Shown: positions 7,840 to 16,191 of the stretch, piece by piece
Layout of the letters: every line of letters starts with the position of its first letter
Numbering within the stretch: position 1 is the stretch's first letter
Origin: Gammaproteobacteria bacterium UBA2168
GTDB lineage: Bacteria; Pseudomonadota; Gammaproteobacteria; Pseudomonadales; Azotimanducaceae
Assembly (NCBI GenBank): GCA_002327525.1
Contig: DCWG01000094.1
Span: forward strand, 1-44,131
Reading direction: 5' to 3'
DNA length: 44,131 bases
Translations under genes and position numbers: made by a program
The notes under the pieces: model-generated
The model's database searches: none
What the model was told of the DNA's origin: nothing
Seen by the model: the letters and a program-made list of their open reading frames with translations, nothing else

Positions 7840-10017
7840 ATGAGCTGGTTCAGTAACATACGTGGTCCCCGTATCGGCACCAAGCTGATGCTGCTCGGCG
7901 TGACACTACTGCTCATACCCTTGTTCAGCTACCGGCAGCTCATCGAGATGGAACGCCTGCTGATACAGGGTCAGTCGCACGCGCAGCTACTCACAGCCGA
8001 GGGCATATCCACGCTGTTCAACGGACGCGACGATCTGTTCAACGACCTGCCAGTCGCCAGTGAAGACTTCGAATCGCTTTTCGCCCAGCCGCTCGAGTCG
8101 GCCGTGCGGCTGGACGGTGACGTGCAGGACTGGGGCGATGAAGACAGCCTGCGTCAGGCACTCTCGTTCAATTCGGGAGACGCGAGCGGCGACGGGAGCT
8201 TCGAGCTGCTGCTGGGCGAACGCGGCGGACAGCTCTATGTATGGCTGAACGTCACGGATCCGGACGTCGTGTTTCGCAACACCGAATACCTGCGCCTCGA
8301 CAGGTCGGATCACGTGCGCCTGTCTTTCATTCAAGCCGACGGCGAGGACGGTAATGTCTCCCTGGTATTCCAGGAGATAGGTGTGGTCACTGCCTATCTG
8401 ATGGATGCAGAGTGGCAATTCGCGGCAGCCGGCACCCCCGACAACCGTTTTCAGGGTCACATCGAACCCAACGACACGGGTTGGAGCATGGAGTTTCGGC
8501 TACCGCTCGACGCACTCGGCTCCAGACGCTATTTCGGAATCTCGGTGGTCGATGTGGATGACGATCAAACACGGGAGATCATACACAACGTCCAGACCTT
8601 GCCGACTGCGGGGAAGGAGAGCTTCAATCTGGTGGTGCTGCGCTCACCGCAAGTGCGCAACATCATCGAGGGTCTTGGCTACTCGGGCGCGCGCATACTG
8701 GTGATCGATGCGCAGAAACGCGTCAGGGCCGAGACGGGGACGCACCTCATCGCGAACGAGGAAAATGGCGCCACGGAAAGTGTCGACACCCTGGGAGAAT
8801 GGTTCGACACGGTGCGGCCTTACATCCACGAGGCGGTCACGGGAGAGAGCTGGGTTCCACCCCGAAGCCGTCCCGAGGAGTCGGGCGCGACGGCAGATCA
8901 GGCGATCGACTCGTCCCTTACGGGAGATCCGATCGCCTTGCGCCGGAGCGTTGGCGATACTTTCGAGATCATCATGGCCGCCCATCCTATCGTGTCACGT
9001 GACGAGGTGATCGGTACCGTCGTGGTGGAACAGAACATCGACGAGATTCTTTCGTTCCAGCGCTCCGCGCTCGAGCAGGTGATTCTGCTATCCATCGTTA
9101 GTCTGTTCGCGGTGTTCATCGCCCTGCTGGGTTTCGCCGGTCGGCTCGCCTGGCGTATTCGCAACCTACGCCGGGAGGCGAGCGCGGCTATCGACCAACA
9201 TGGCCGTTTGCGCACCAGTACGCTGCGCAACGAGATCAAGGCCGGTGATGAACTCGGCGACCTCGCTCGCAGCGTCTCGAACATGCTCTCTAAGCTGCAC
9301 CAACACAATCAGTTTCTCGAAAACATGCCGCGCACGCTTCGCCACGAGATCAACAACCCTCTCAACACACTGAGCACGTCGCTGCAGAATCTCGCGGAGG
9401 AAAACCCCGAGGTACGCGACAGCAAGTATCTGGAAAGCGCCAAACGGGGTGTCATCAGAATTGGATCCATCGTGCAGAATCTGGCGGATGCCGCCAACCT
9501 GGAAGAAGCGCTTGAAGCAGAAGAGCTGGAAGTCGTTGACATTCAGCAACTGCTGGCCAATTACATCGCCAATTGTCAACAGGCGAACAGCGACGTCGGG
9601 TTCGTGTTCCGGGGGACACAACACCCGGTGTACGCGATGGTCTCGGATTTTCGTATCGAACAGTTGCTCGACAAGATCATCGACAACGCCATCGATTTTC
9701 ATCGTGCGGACAGTCCCATCACCGTGCAGCTCAACACGCACAGGAGTTACCTGCAGATCACGGTGGCGAATCGCGGCCCCGTTTTCGCAATCGATGCACA
9801 GAAATCCCTTTTCGACTCCATGGTGAGTCATAGAGGGCCTCAGAACCGCCTGCATTTCGGGCTTGGTCTCTACGTGGTTCGCATCATCGCCGAGTACCAC
9901 GGGGGTTTCGTGCGGGCCATGAATCTGACGGACGGCAGTGGCGTGGCCATCGTCGTGCAACTGCCGCTCGCGGATGCGCCATCCAACGTCTCGAGCAGCC
10001 ATGCGGTGGCTAACTAG
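7840..10017 (+). CDS. pdsS: PdsS-like sensor histidine kinase with CBM9-like sensor domain
   Basis: A 725-aa membrane histidine kinase. The order is TM1 (about residues 15-33), a large periplasmic region, TM2 (about 413-434), a HAMP-like linker, HisKA with H502 in RHEINNPLN, and HATPase_c. In the periplasmic region, AVRLDGDVQDWGDE and the following stretch look like a family 9 carbohydrate-binding-like module (about 85-240). In the ATPase the N-box is IIDNAIDFH; the usual DxGxG loop is ANRGP, so its Asp is replaced by Asn; and the G2 box is FGLGLYVV. Architecture and length match the 'dedicated sortase system histidine kinase' family. Its partner is the upstream response regulator. What the periplasmic domain senses is not known to me. 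Confidence 0.82.
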   Translation: MSWFSNIRGPRIGTKLMLLGVTLLLIPLFSYRQLIEMERLLIQGQSHAQLLTAEGISTLFNGRDDLFNDLPVASEDFESLFAQPLESAVRLDGDVQDWGDEDSLRQALSFNSGDASGDGSFELLLGERGGQLYVWLNVTDPDVVFRNTEYLRLDRSDHVRLSFIQADGEDGNVSLVFQEIGVVTAYLMDAEWQFAAAGTPDNRFQGHIEPNDTGWSMEFRLPLDALGSRRYFGISVVDVDDDQTREIIHNVQTLPTAGKESFNLVVLRSPQVRNIIEGLGYSGARILVIDAQKRVRAETGTHLIANEENGATESVDTLGEWFDTVRPYIHEAVTGESWVPPRSRPEESGATADQAIDSSLTGDPIALRRSVGDTFEIIMAAHPIVSRDEVIGTVVVEQNIDEILSFQRSALEQVILLSIVSLFAVFIALLGFAGRLAWRIRNLRREASAAIDQHGRLRTSTLRNEIKAGDELGDLARSVSNMLSKLHQHNQFLENMPRTLRHEINNPLNTLSTSLQNLAEENPEVRDSKYLESAKRGVIRIGSIVQNLADAANLEEALEAEELEVVDIQQLLANYIANCQQANSDVGFVFRGTQHPVYAMVSDFRIEQLLDKIIDNAIDFHRADSPITVQLNTHRSYLQITVANRGPVFAIDAQKSLFDSMVSHRGPQNRLHFGLGLYVVRIIAEYHGGFVRAMNLTDGSGVAIVVQLPLADAPSNVSSSHAVAN

Positions 10018-10122
10018 TGGTTCGCTTGGTGAACAAGGCGAGTTGAGCATGTCCCACAGGTCATGTCCAAACCCTGTCAAGGGCCGCAACAACAACACAG
10101 GGCCTGTGGCGCACGCTTAACA

Positions 10123-10255
10123 GGGGATGTTTGACCCGTTGCGATCCTGCGTTGCAGCCCTTGCCGCTATGTCGCCCCTATGACGCTCCGATGTCGCTCC
10201 GATGTCGATAGGGTCCGCGGACTTCGTCTCGTCTTGAAACGGGTCAGACATCCTC
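10123..10255. repeat. Imperfect inverted repeat (possible REP/MITE-like element)
   Basis: Two 18-bp arms, GGGGATGTTTGACCCGTT at 10123-10140 and AACGGGTCAGACATCCTC at 10238-10255, are complementary at 16 of 18 positions. Inside them sit a second small inverted repeat (CCCTAT 10176-10181 / ATAGGG 10208-10213) and two tandem copies of the 11-mer CGCTCCGATGT (10184-10205). The element fills most of the 278-bp noncoding gap between the histidine kinase and the convergent MBL gene. It carries no ORF. It could be a short mobile repeat or a bidirectional transcript-end structure; no T-run is present. Confidence 0.5.
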
Positions 10256-10295
10256 GAATTGTCCTGTTTACCAAGCGGCCCACGAGCCCTCGTCT

Positions 10296-11201
10296 TCAGT
10301 CAGGCAGAGAGTAGGCGCTCTCCAGCGTGATGCCGCCACTACATTCCAGAGCGCCGGTGTCGACAAGGCGCTGAACGGCAGCAAGCGCGCTGCGGGCGGC
10401 GGCGGGGTACATGAACTCGGGCGTGTCGGTGTACATTAATGGCACCATTTCCTGAATGTGTACTACGCCTTCGCCCACGCACTCCAGAATCTGTTGCTCA
10501 CGCTCGTGACGGTGTTCGACAAACGAGTGGATATGCGGTTGGGTTTGTACGATGCAGGGCCCGTGAGTGGGCCAGTAGACGTCGTCATCGCGTGCTAACA
10601 GAAGTTCCAGGCTCTTCATGTAGGCCGTCATGTCACCATCGGGTGGCGAGATGATGCTGGTCGACCAGCCCATGACGTGGTCGCCCGTGAACAACGCCTT
10701 GTGCTCGCGGAACTGATAGCACATGTGATTGGACGTGTGTCCCGGTGTATAGACACACTCGACGGACCAGTCACCTCCCTCGATGACGTCGCCGTGTTTC
10801 ACCATCTCGTCGGGCTGAAATTCCATGTCGCCACCTTCCACCGGCGGCACGCCCTCCTCCAGCTTTCCGTAGCCATGTGGTCCGTATGCGTACGTCGGGG
10901 CGCTCGTGTGTTCACACAGCAGCCGGCAGCCCGGCGAGTGATCCATGTGCGTGTGCGTGACGAACACATGGCTGATCTCCTCTCCTGCCGTGGCCCCCAC
11001 GAGTGCTTCGATGTGTCTGGGATCAGCGGGACCCGGATCGATGACGGCGACTCGGCCGGTTCCGAGAATGTAGGTGCCGGTACCGTACAGCGTAAAGGGA
11101 CTGGGATTATCAGCAATGACACGTCGGACACCCGGCGCGACCTCGACACACTCGCCGTATTCGAATTCCAGTTCGCGTACATATGGAATCTTGACTGCCA
11201 T
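10296..11201 (-). CDS. MBL-fold metallo-hydrolase
   Basis: A 301-aa metallo-beta-lactamase-fold hydrolase of the LACTB2/glyoxalase II-like group. The metal motif THTHMDH gives H83, H85, D87 and H88; the later ligands are in TPGHTSNH and FTGDHV. A C-terminal winged-helix-like tail (from about residue 215) is typical of LACTB2-like members. It probably hydrolyses a thioester or phosphodiester substrate in the cytoplasm. The start MAVKIPYVRELEF at 11201 is preferred over an 11-residue longer frame that looks non-coding. It lies downstream of, and on the same strand as, the frameshifted FHA gene, with an 87-bp gap. Confidence 0.87.
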   Translation of the reverse strand: MAVKIPYVRELEFEYGECVEVAPGVRRVIADNPSPFTLYGTGTYILGTGRVAVIDPGPADPRHIEALVGATAGEEISHVFVTHTHMDHSPGCRLLCEHTSAPTYAYGPHGYGKLEEGVPPVEGGDMEFQPDEMVKHGDVIEGGDWSVECVYTPGHTSNHMCYQFREHKALFTGDHVMGWSTSIISPPDGDMTAYMKSLELLLARDDDVYWPTHGPCIVQTQPHIHSFVEHRHEREQQILECVGEGVVHIQEMVPLMYTDTPEFMYPAAARSALAAVQRLVDTGALECSGGITLESAYSLPD

Positions 11202-11288
11202 GAGCTGATCTCTGTTCCCTTGCTGGCACTGCACGAAGGCGCGAAAGCATAGGATCGCCTACACTGAAAAGCAATGCACGGACTTGAG

Positions 11289-11997
11289 TTAGCTCAACAG
11301 CTGGTAGATCAGGATAATCGCGACGACACCGATCGCTGTGAGTATGCCCGCCTCAGGTGCTTTAGAACGGGCAACCGTTCGGCACGTCCGATCACGGCCC
11401 TTCCCGCACCAAGCCGGTAGATGTGGTCAGAGACCCGTTCGCTGGCACCCAGCAGAAATGCGCCAGCCTCCGAGATATCCGGGATCGGTCCGGTTTCGGT
11501 GTCAGGATCCAGCGCAGCGACCTCGGTGGTATCCGTGTGGTCTCTCACGGGAGAACCGGAACGCCGTGGGATGAGCGGGAGGATTTTCGCGGCAGCGGCT
11601 CTGGTTACCGGTGTGAGGTCTTCGCCCTCGCCGATGAGCTGAAAGGCCCTGTCATCGAAGGCAAGCAATCACCATGAAACAAACGCCAGCTCTCGGCCTC
11701 ACCGGTATGTGCGTATTCCACATCCACCAGAAGGCAGTCCGGCCCTATGCCGACCCGATCGCCGGGCATCAGCAAAACCGTTCCGGCTTGCTCCCGCTCG
11801 TTGAGCGAGAAGGTGGCGCCCGCGAGTGGATGTACGTTCAAACCTCTCGGCACCGGTTCGAACCTGAGGTGGCGGTCGAGTACGCCTTCACCGGCAACCA
11901 GGATGTCGTTGTCGATCTGCTTGCCTGCCGTGATGTTGGCCTCGACTGGAAAACGATCTGTCGCCAGCACCAGGGTGAAGCACATAGCGCTATCCAT
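11289..11997 (-). pseudogene. Frameshifted FHA-like, C-terminally membrane-anchored protein
   Basis: Three reading frames in series together read as one protein of about 236 aa. The first (11997 to about 11670) encodes an FHA-like fold with IDNDILVAGEGVLDRHLRFEP and later MPGDRVGIG. The second (about 11668 to 11365) gives LAFDDRAFQLIGEGEDLTPV and a polar linker. The third ends GILTAIGVVAIILIYQLLS, a single transmembrane helix, then TAA at 11289. Two single-base deletions would restore the whole frame (709 + 2 nt = 237 codons). The FHA motif is degenerate (Gly-Lys for Gly-Arg, Asp for the phosphothreonine-contacting Ser). It starts 24 bp after the Ser/Thr kinase gene and was probably its partner. 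True decay and sequencing error cannot be told apart here. Confidence 0.7.
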
Positions 11998-12021
11998 GTT
12001 TGGGACCCGTGTGCGCCATGG

Positions 12022-14280
12022 TCAATCCCACGAGTCACGAAGAGTACGCCACTGTTGCACATCCGGCGTCACCGTCAGCGCGAGTTCGAGATACTGCTTC
12101 GCTTCCTCCGTCAGACCAGCATCGAATGCTTCCTTGGCGACGCTGGCGAGGCGTTCGGCTGCCACCGTCAGCAGGGTAGCGGCTCTGCCGTTGCCCGGAT
12201 CCATCCGTTCCACCTCCCTGAGTACGGCAACCGCGTTGTTGTCCGGGGGTTCCGTGATGAACCCCTGTTCCATCAGTTCGCGTGCACTGGCAAGCAGGGT
12301 TTCAACGGAAGCTATCTTCAACTCCTGCTCCTTGAGTCGCGCCCGCATCTCGTTTAGCGCAGAGGCTTCCATTCCGACGGCACTCGCCCGTTCAATCAGG
12401 CTGTGTGTTGCAACCAGATCACCCTGGTTCAGCAGCTGGTCTGCATTGACCAGCAACTGTGACATCACCTCGTCGAGACCCTGCACCGCTATCGCATTGT
12501 CGGGATCCGTGGCTAGAACGCGATGGTAGAGCTCCGCGGCATTCTCTCCCGGTGGATTGATCAGAGCTGCTGCGGCTCTGTATTCACTTGCCTGTTGCAG
12601 CAAAGCATTAATCGTTTGCTGCGCGGTCGTGGCCCGATTGATCTTTTCGCGCACCTCGGCGAGTTCCGGCAAGTCGGGATCTGCCGCGGAAGCTCGGTCG
12701 AGATAGCCGATGGAGGTTTGCACGTCGCCGAAATCGGCGGCCTCGCTGGCAAGCCCCGCGTAGTGGACGGCCAGCGCATTGAGTTCTTCCAGAGCTGCCT
12801 TGTTTCCGGGCGCGAGCCGCAGCACTTCGTGATAGGCCTGAATCGCCGCCGTGGCCGAAGGAATATCGGACAACCCGTGGCTGCGCAGCAAGCCCTGAGT
12901 GCTGGCGAGCAATTCCCTGGCGTGTTTGCGGTCGGACAGCTGCTCCGATAGTTGATAGAGGGAAGCATCATCCGGAAACGCCGCAGTCGATTCGCGCAGC
13001 TTCGTATCCGCCTGGGTCAGGTCGTCCTGAACCAGTGCCGTCTTTATGGCTTCGCGCCATTGTTCAGCGAGTCCGTCCAGCGCCGACTCGGCCTCCCCAT
13101 GCTCGGGGTCCAGCCGCAAAACACGGCGATATCCGGCAACGATGGCCAACAGGCCCTGGTTGGGATCCTGATGCAGGGACTGTGCGTTTTGCCAGGCGCT
13201 CTGGATCCCCGGGTCCTCGCCGACTCCGGCCCAGGCGAGCACACGCTCGGTGATATCAGGGTGCTCCACGGCGAGATAACCACCTCCCGCGATGAGGCCG
13301 ACAAGCAGCACGGACAGTACCGTGCGCCGCACCATGCGCCTGTGCTGACGCCGTGAATCGCGCTCTGTGCGCGCAGCGTCCCTGTCCGTACTGAGCAGGC
13401 TGTCACCTGCCGCCGCACGGATCTCCGCGGTGGAAATGACCTGCGAGCGCACCGTTGCGTTCGGAAGGGCGCGCCGATCTCTGAGTGCTGTGAGCGATCG
13501 CGTGAACTCCGCACCCGACTGGAACCGCTGATCCGGTTTCTTGGCCAGGGTCCGGTCGATGACGTCCTGAAAAGACGAAAGATGGGACGGTAGTCTGGGA
13601 ATCGGTTCCTGCAGGTGCCTGACACCCACGGACACGGCCGTGTCCCCATGGTAGGGGACATCGCCGGTCAGCATCTGATACAGAACGACGCCGAGGCTGT
13701 AGAGATCTGACCGGGTATCGAGCACCCTGCCGGCCGCCTGCTCCGGACTCATGTACTGAGGGGTACCCATTACAGTACCCTGTTTCGAGGCAGTGCGATT
13801 GTCATCGATCACCCGAGCAATGCCGAAGTCGGACAGCACCGCGCTGCCGTCGTCGCGGAACAGGATGTTCTCCGGTTTGACGTCACGGTGAACGTAGCCG
13901 TGCTCAGAGGCCTGCGATGCATAGTCGAGCGCGGCGCTTATCTCCCTCACCACATCGACGATGTCGATGATGCGCAGCCCGTGCTCGAGGCGTGTGTTCA
14001 GATTGCCGCCGGCAATGTACTCCAGCACCAGGTACAACAGATCGCCCTGCTCTCCGACGTCGTACACGCGTACGATGTTCGGATGCGTCAATGCCGCGCT
14101 GATGCGGGATTCATCGAGAAATCGCTGTCGGAAACCGTTCGGCAGCGGGCCATGTTCGCCCAGGACCTTGATCGCCACTTGTCGATCGAACTTTTTCTGA
14201 TTGGCAAGGTACACGCTCGCCATGCCACCTCGACCTATCTCCCGAAGTACGTCGAACCCGCTCAGATTGATGGATGGCAC
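12022..14280 (-). CDS. Transmembrane Ser/Thr protein kinase with extracytoplasmic TPR-like region
   Basis: A 752-aa Hanks-type kinase. The kinase domain (about 8-270) has the glycine loop GRGGMASV (16-23), K38, E57, HRDVKPEN (131-138), DFG (151-153) and the activation segment GTPQYMSPEQA, so all catalytic residues are present. One TM helix follows at about 319-338. The remaining roughly 410 residues are helical, TPR-like repeats that would lie in the periplasm. The start is GTG at 14280, directly after AGGAA, which is unusually close for a Shine-Dalgarno. It sits between a secreted MORN protein (22-bp gap upstream) and the FHA-like gene (24-bp gap downstream), implying one operon and a signalling role at the envelope. 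Confidence 0.9.
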   Translation of the reverse strand: MPSINLSGFDVLREIGRGGMASVYLANQKKFDRQVAIKVLGEHGPLPNGFRQRFLDESRISAALTHPNIVRVYDVGEQGDLLYLVLEYIAGGNLNTRLEHGLRIIDIVDVVREISAALDYASQASEHGYVHRDVKPENILFRDDGSAVLSDFGIARVIDDNRTASKQGTVMGTPQYMSPEQAAGRVLDTRSDLYSLGVVLYQMLTGDVPYHGDTAVSVGVRHLQEPIPRLPSHLSSFQDVIDRTLAKKPDQRFQSGAEFTRSLTALRDRRALPNATVRSQVISTAEIRAAAGDSLLSTDRDAARTERDSRRQHRRMVRRTVLSVLLVGLIAGGGYLAVEHPDITERVLAWAGVGEDPGIQSAWQNAQSLHQDPNQGLLAIVAGYRRVLRLDPEHGEAESALDGLAEQWREAIKTALVQDDLTQADTKLRESTAAFPDDASLYQLSEQLSDRKHARELLASTQGLLRSHGLSDIPSATAAIQAYHEVLRLAPGNKAALEELNALAVHYAGLASEAADFGDVQTSIGYLDRASAADPDLPELAEVREKINRATTAQQTINALLQQASEYRAAAALINPPGENAAELYHRVLATDPDNAIAVQGLDEVMSQLLVNADQLLNQGDLVATHSLIERASAVGMEASALNEMRARLKEQELKIASVETLLASARELMEQGFITEPPDNNAVAVLREVERMDPGNGRAATLLTVAAERLASVAKEAFDAGLTEEAKQYLELALTVTPDVQQWRTLRDSWD

Positions 14281-14302
14281 TTCCTGGATCCGTCCCGGAC
14301 GT

Positions 14303-15292
14303 CTAACCCTGATCTAGATCCAGGAGCTGGCGTTCACCATCGATACGGCGCCCCAGCACGTAATGGCCGTCTTCGATCACGTACTTGCCATCCAGACTCA
14401 CGGCGAGCCCGACACCGTGAGCGATGCCGTTCACGCACTCGGTCCCGGTGAACATCCAACCGCGTCCGTCCATCTGCAGTCGGCAATTCACTCTTTCTAA
14501 GAGTGGAATGTTCAGCAACAGGTCACCAGAGTCCCAATGTTGCAATTCCATGAATCCGTCCGGTTGTTGTTTCACGCCGTGTCCGTGCATTTTGTCGCGC
14601 AAGAACTGGCCGCGATAGATGGTTCCGTCGCGCCAGTAAAACACACCGAGTCCCTGGCGGTAGCCCCGGGCGAACTGACCGTAGTATCGATTGCCGTTGG
14701 ACCACTCCAGACTGCCGATTCCGGTCTTGATGCCATCCACGAACTCGCCCTCGTAGCGGCGATCGTCAGGCCAGGTGTAGACACCCTGGCCCGTGAGAAT
14801 CCCGTCGGCGAAGGTCCCCGTGTAGGTCGCTCCGGCGCTCCACGTGAATGTACCCCTGCCGGTTCGGGCCCCGCGAACAAAATCGCCTTCGTAACGATCC
14901 TTGTTGCCCCAGGTGAACACGCCATGGCCGTGCATCTCGTCATTGTGGAAATCTCCCGCGTACAGATCGCCGTTCTGCCAGGCTAGGCGGCCGCTGCCCT
15001 GTCGCCGGTCGTTCACAAAACCTCCGGTGTAAGTGCGTCCCGGCTCGGTGAACACACCCTCACCGTGCAGTTTGTTGTCCAGAAAGTCCCCCTCGTAGCG
15101 CTTGCCGTCGGCCCAGACATACACACCCTGGCCGGTGCGTACGCCATCGATCATGTCACCTTCGTACACGTCTCCGTTGTCGAGTTCGACGCGCTGTGCA
15201 CCCCAACCCCACGACGGTATCGCCGTACCCAGCATCATGGACAGCAACACCGCAGCGAATCGCACAGGATTGATTTGGTCAGAGCGGGCCAT
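14303..15292 (-). CDS. Secreted MORN-repeat protein
   Basis: A 329-aa protein with an N-terminal signal peptide (MARSDQINPVRFAAVLLSMM, hydrophobic core, cleavage expected after about WGWGA) and about eight or nine MORN repeats of 23 residues, such as YEGDFLDNKLHGEGVF, YAGDFHNDEMHGHGVF and YEGEFVDGIKTGIGSL. The last about 90 residues are not MORN and contain two Cys. MORN repeats form an extended beta-hairpin sheet used for binding or scaffolding. The frame is open to 15571, but only the ATG at 15292 gives a signal peptide. It is the first gene of the kinase operon, and may be a ligand or scaffold for the periplasmic part of the kinase (inference). Confidence 0.85.
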   Translation of the reverse strand: MARSDQINPVRFAAVLLSMMLGTAIPSWGWGAQRVELDNGDVYEGDMIDGVRTGQGVYVWADGKRYEGDFLDNKLHGEGVFTEPGRTYTGGFVNDRRQGSGRLAWQNGDLYAGDFHNDEMHGHGVFTWGNKDRYEGDFVRGARTGRGTFTWSAGATYTGTFADGILTGQGVYTWPDDRRYEGEFVDGIKTGIGSLEWSNGNRYYGQFARGYRQGLGVFYWRDGTIYRGQFLRDKMHGHGVKQQPDGFMELQHWDSGDLLLNIPLLERVNCRLQMDGRGWMFTGTECVNGIAHGVGLAVSLDGKYVIEDGHYVLGRRIDGERQLLDLDQG

Positions 15293-15377
15293 GTTGAGTA
15301 GACTGCCGTGGTTTTGCCATACCTTACTCGAACGAAACACAAATGAAAGCGCAGCACGGGTGCCGGGAATCGGCACG

Positions 15378-16178
15378 TTGAATGAACTCCTTCTCCCCTG
15401 GTATCTACTCACCGGGATGATCAGCGGATTTCTGGGGGGGTTGCTCGGTATAGGCGGTGGAATCGTCATCGTACCGGCCCTCATACTGGTGTTCGACGCA
15501 ACCGGCAACATCCCATTGGAACACAGTACCCCGGTAGCGGTCGCCACTTCCCTTGCTTGTATCGTATTCACCTCGTTGTCGGCGGCCTACGCTCAACTGC
15601 GGGCTGACATGGTGGAGTGGATGGTCGTCAGGCGCTGGCTGGCGCCGGTGGTGATGGGAAGCCTCACCGCCGGATATATTGCCCCGTTGCTGTCCGTTAC
15701 TCTCTTCAGAACCTTTATCGGTGTCTTTCTGGGATTGGTTTCCTTCGTCATGCTGACCAACTGGAAGCCATCTCCAAACCGACAGTTTCCAGGACCGATC
15801 ACGGCGGCCGGTGCGGGCGTCCTGGCAGGGTTGGTTTCCGGCATCGCGGGGATCGGTGGTGGCAACGTGATGGTCCCCACGCAAGTTTTTTTCAACATCC
15901 CCGTGCACCGGGCGACTGCCACTTCCAGCGCGCTGGGGGTAGCGGTTGCCGGTGCGGGTGCGGCTGGCTACATCGTGTTCGCAAACGACTTCATGCCGGA
16001 TACGGCCGCGTTACTGGGTTACGTGTACCTGCCTGCCTTTGCCGCCATCGTCGGGGGTGCGGTGTTGAGTGCACCGGTCGGTGTACGCGTGGCGCACCGC
16101 GTGCAGCCGATCTGGCTGCGGCGGGTCTTTGGTGTCTTGCTGGTGCTGGTGGCAGGGCGGATGCTGCTGACGGCCTAG
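15378..16178 (+). CDS. Sulfite exporter TauE/SafE family permease
   Basis: About 266 aa with eight or so transmembrane segments and the two internal repeats typical of TauE/SafE. These are GFLGGLLGIGGGIVIVPAL near the N-terminus and its counterpart GLVSGIAGIGGGNVMVPTQ in the second half. The family exports sulfur-containing organic acids or sulfite, or otherwise moves small anions. The start is uncertain. TTG 15378 gives the family length; GTG 15360 is an alternative. The longer open frame to 15102 runs antisense through the MORN gene and is rejected. It is divergent from the MORN gene and has no sulfur-metabolism neighbours. Confidence 0.85.
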   Translation: MNELLLPWYLLTGMISGFLGGLLGIGGGIVIVPALILVFDATGNIPLEHSTPVAVATSLACIVFTSLSAAYAQLRADMVEWMVVRRWLAPVVMGSLTAGYIAPLLSVTLFRTFIGVFLGLVSFVMLTNWKPSPNRQFPGPITAAGAGVLAGLVSGIAGIGGGNVMVPTQVFFNIPVHRATATSSALGVAVAGAGAAGYIVFANDFMPDTAALLGYVYLPAFAAIVGGAVLSAPVGVRVAHRVQPIWLRRVFGVLLVLVAGRMLLTA

Positions 16179-16191
16179 TGCCGCGCAGAAG

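Noticed and set aside
11660..11680. Programmed -1 frameshift in the FHA-like gene
   Set aside because: No slippery heptamer or stimulatory structure is seen, and a second break follows downstream; indels explain it better.
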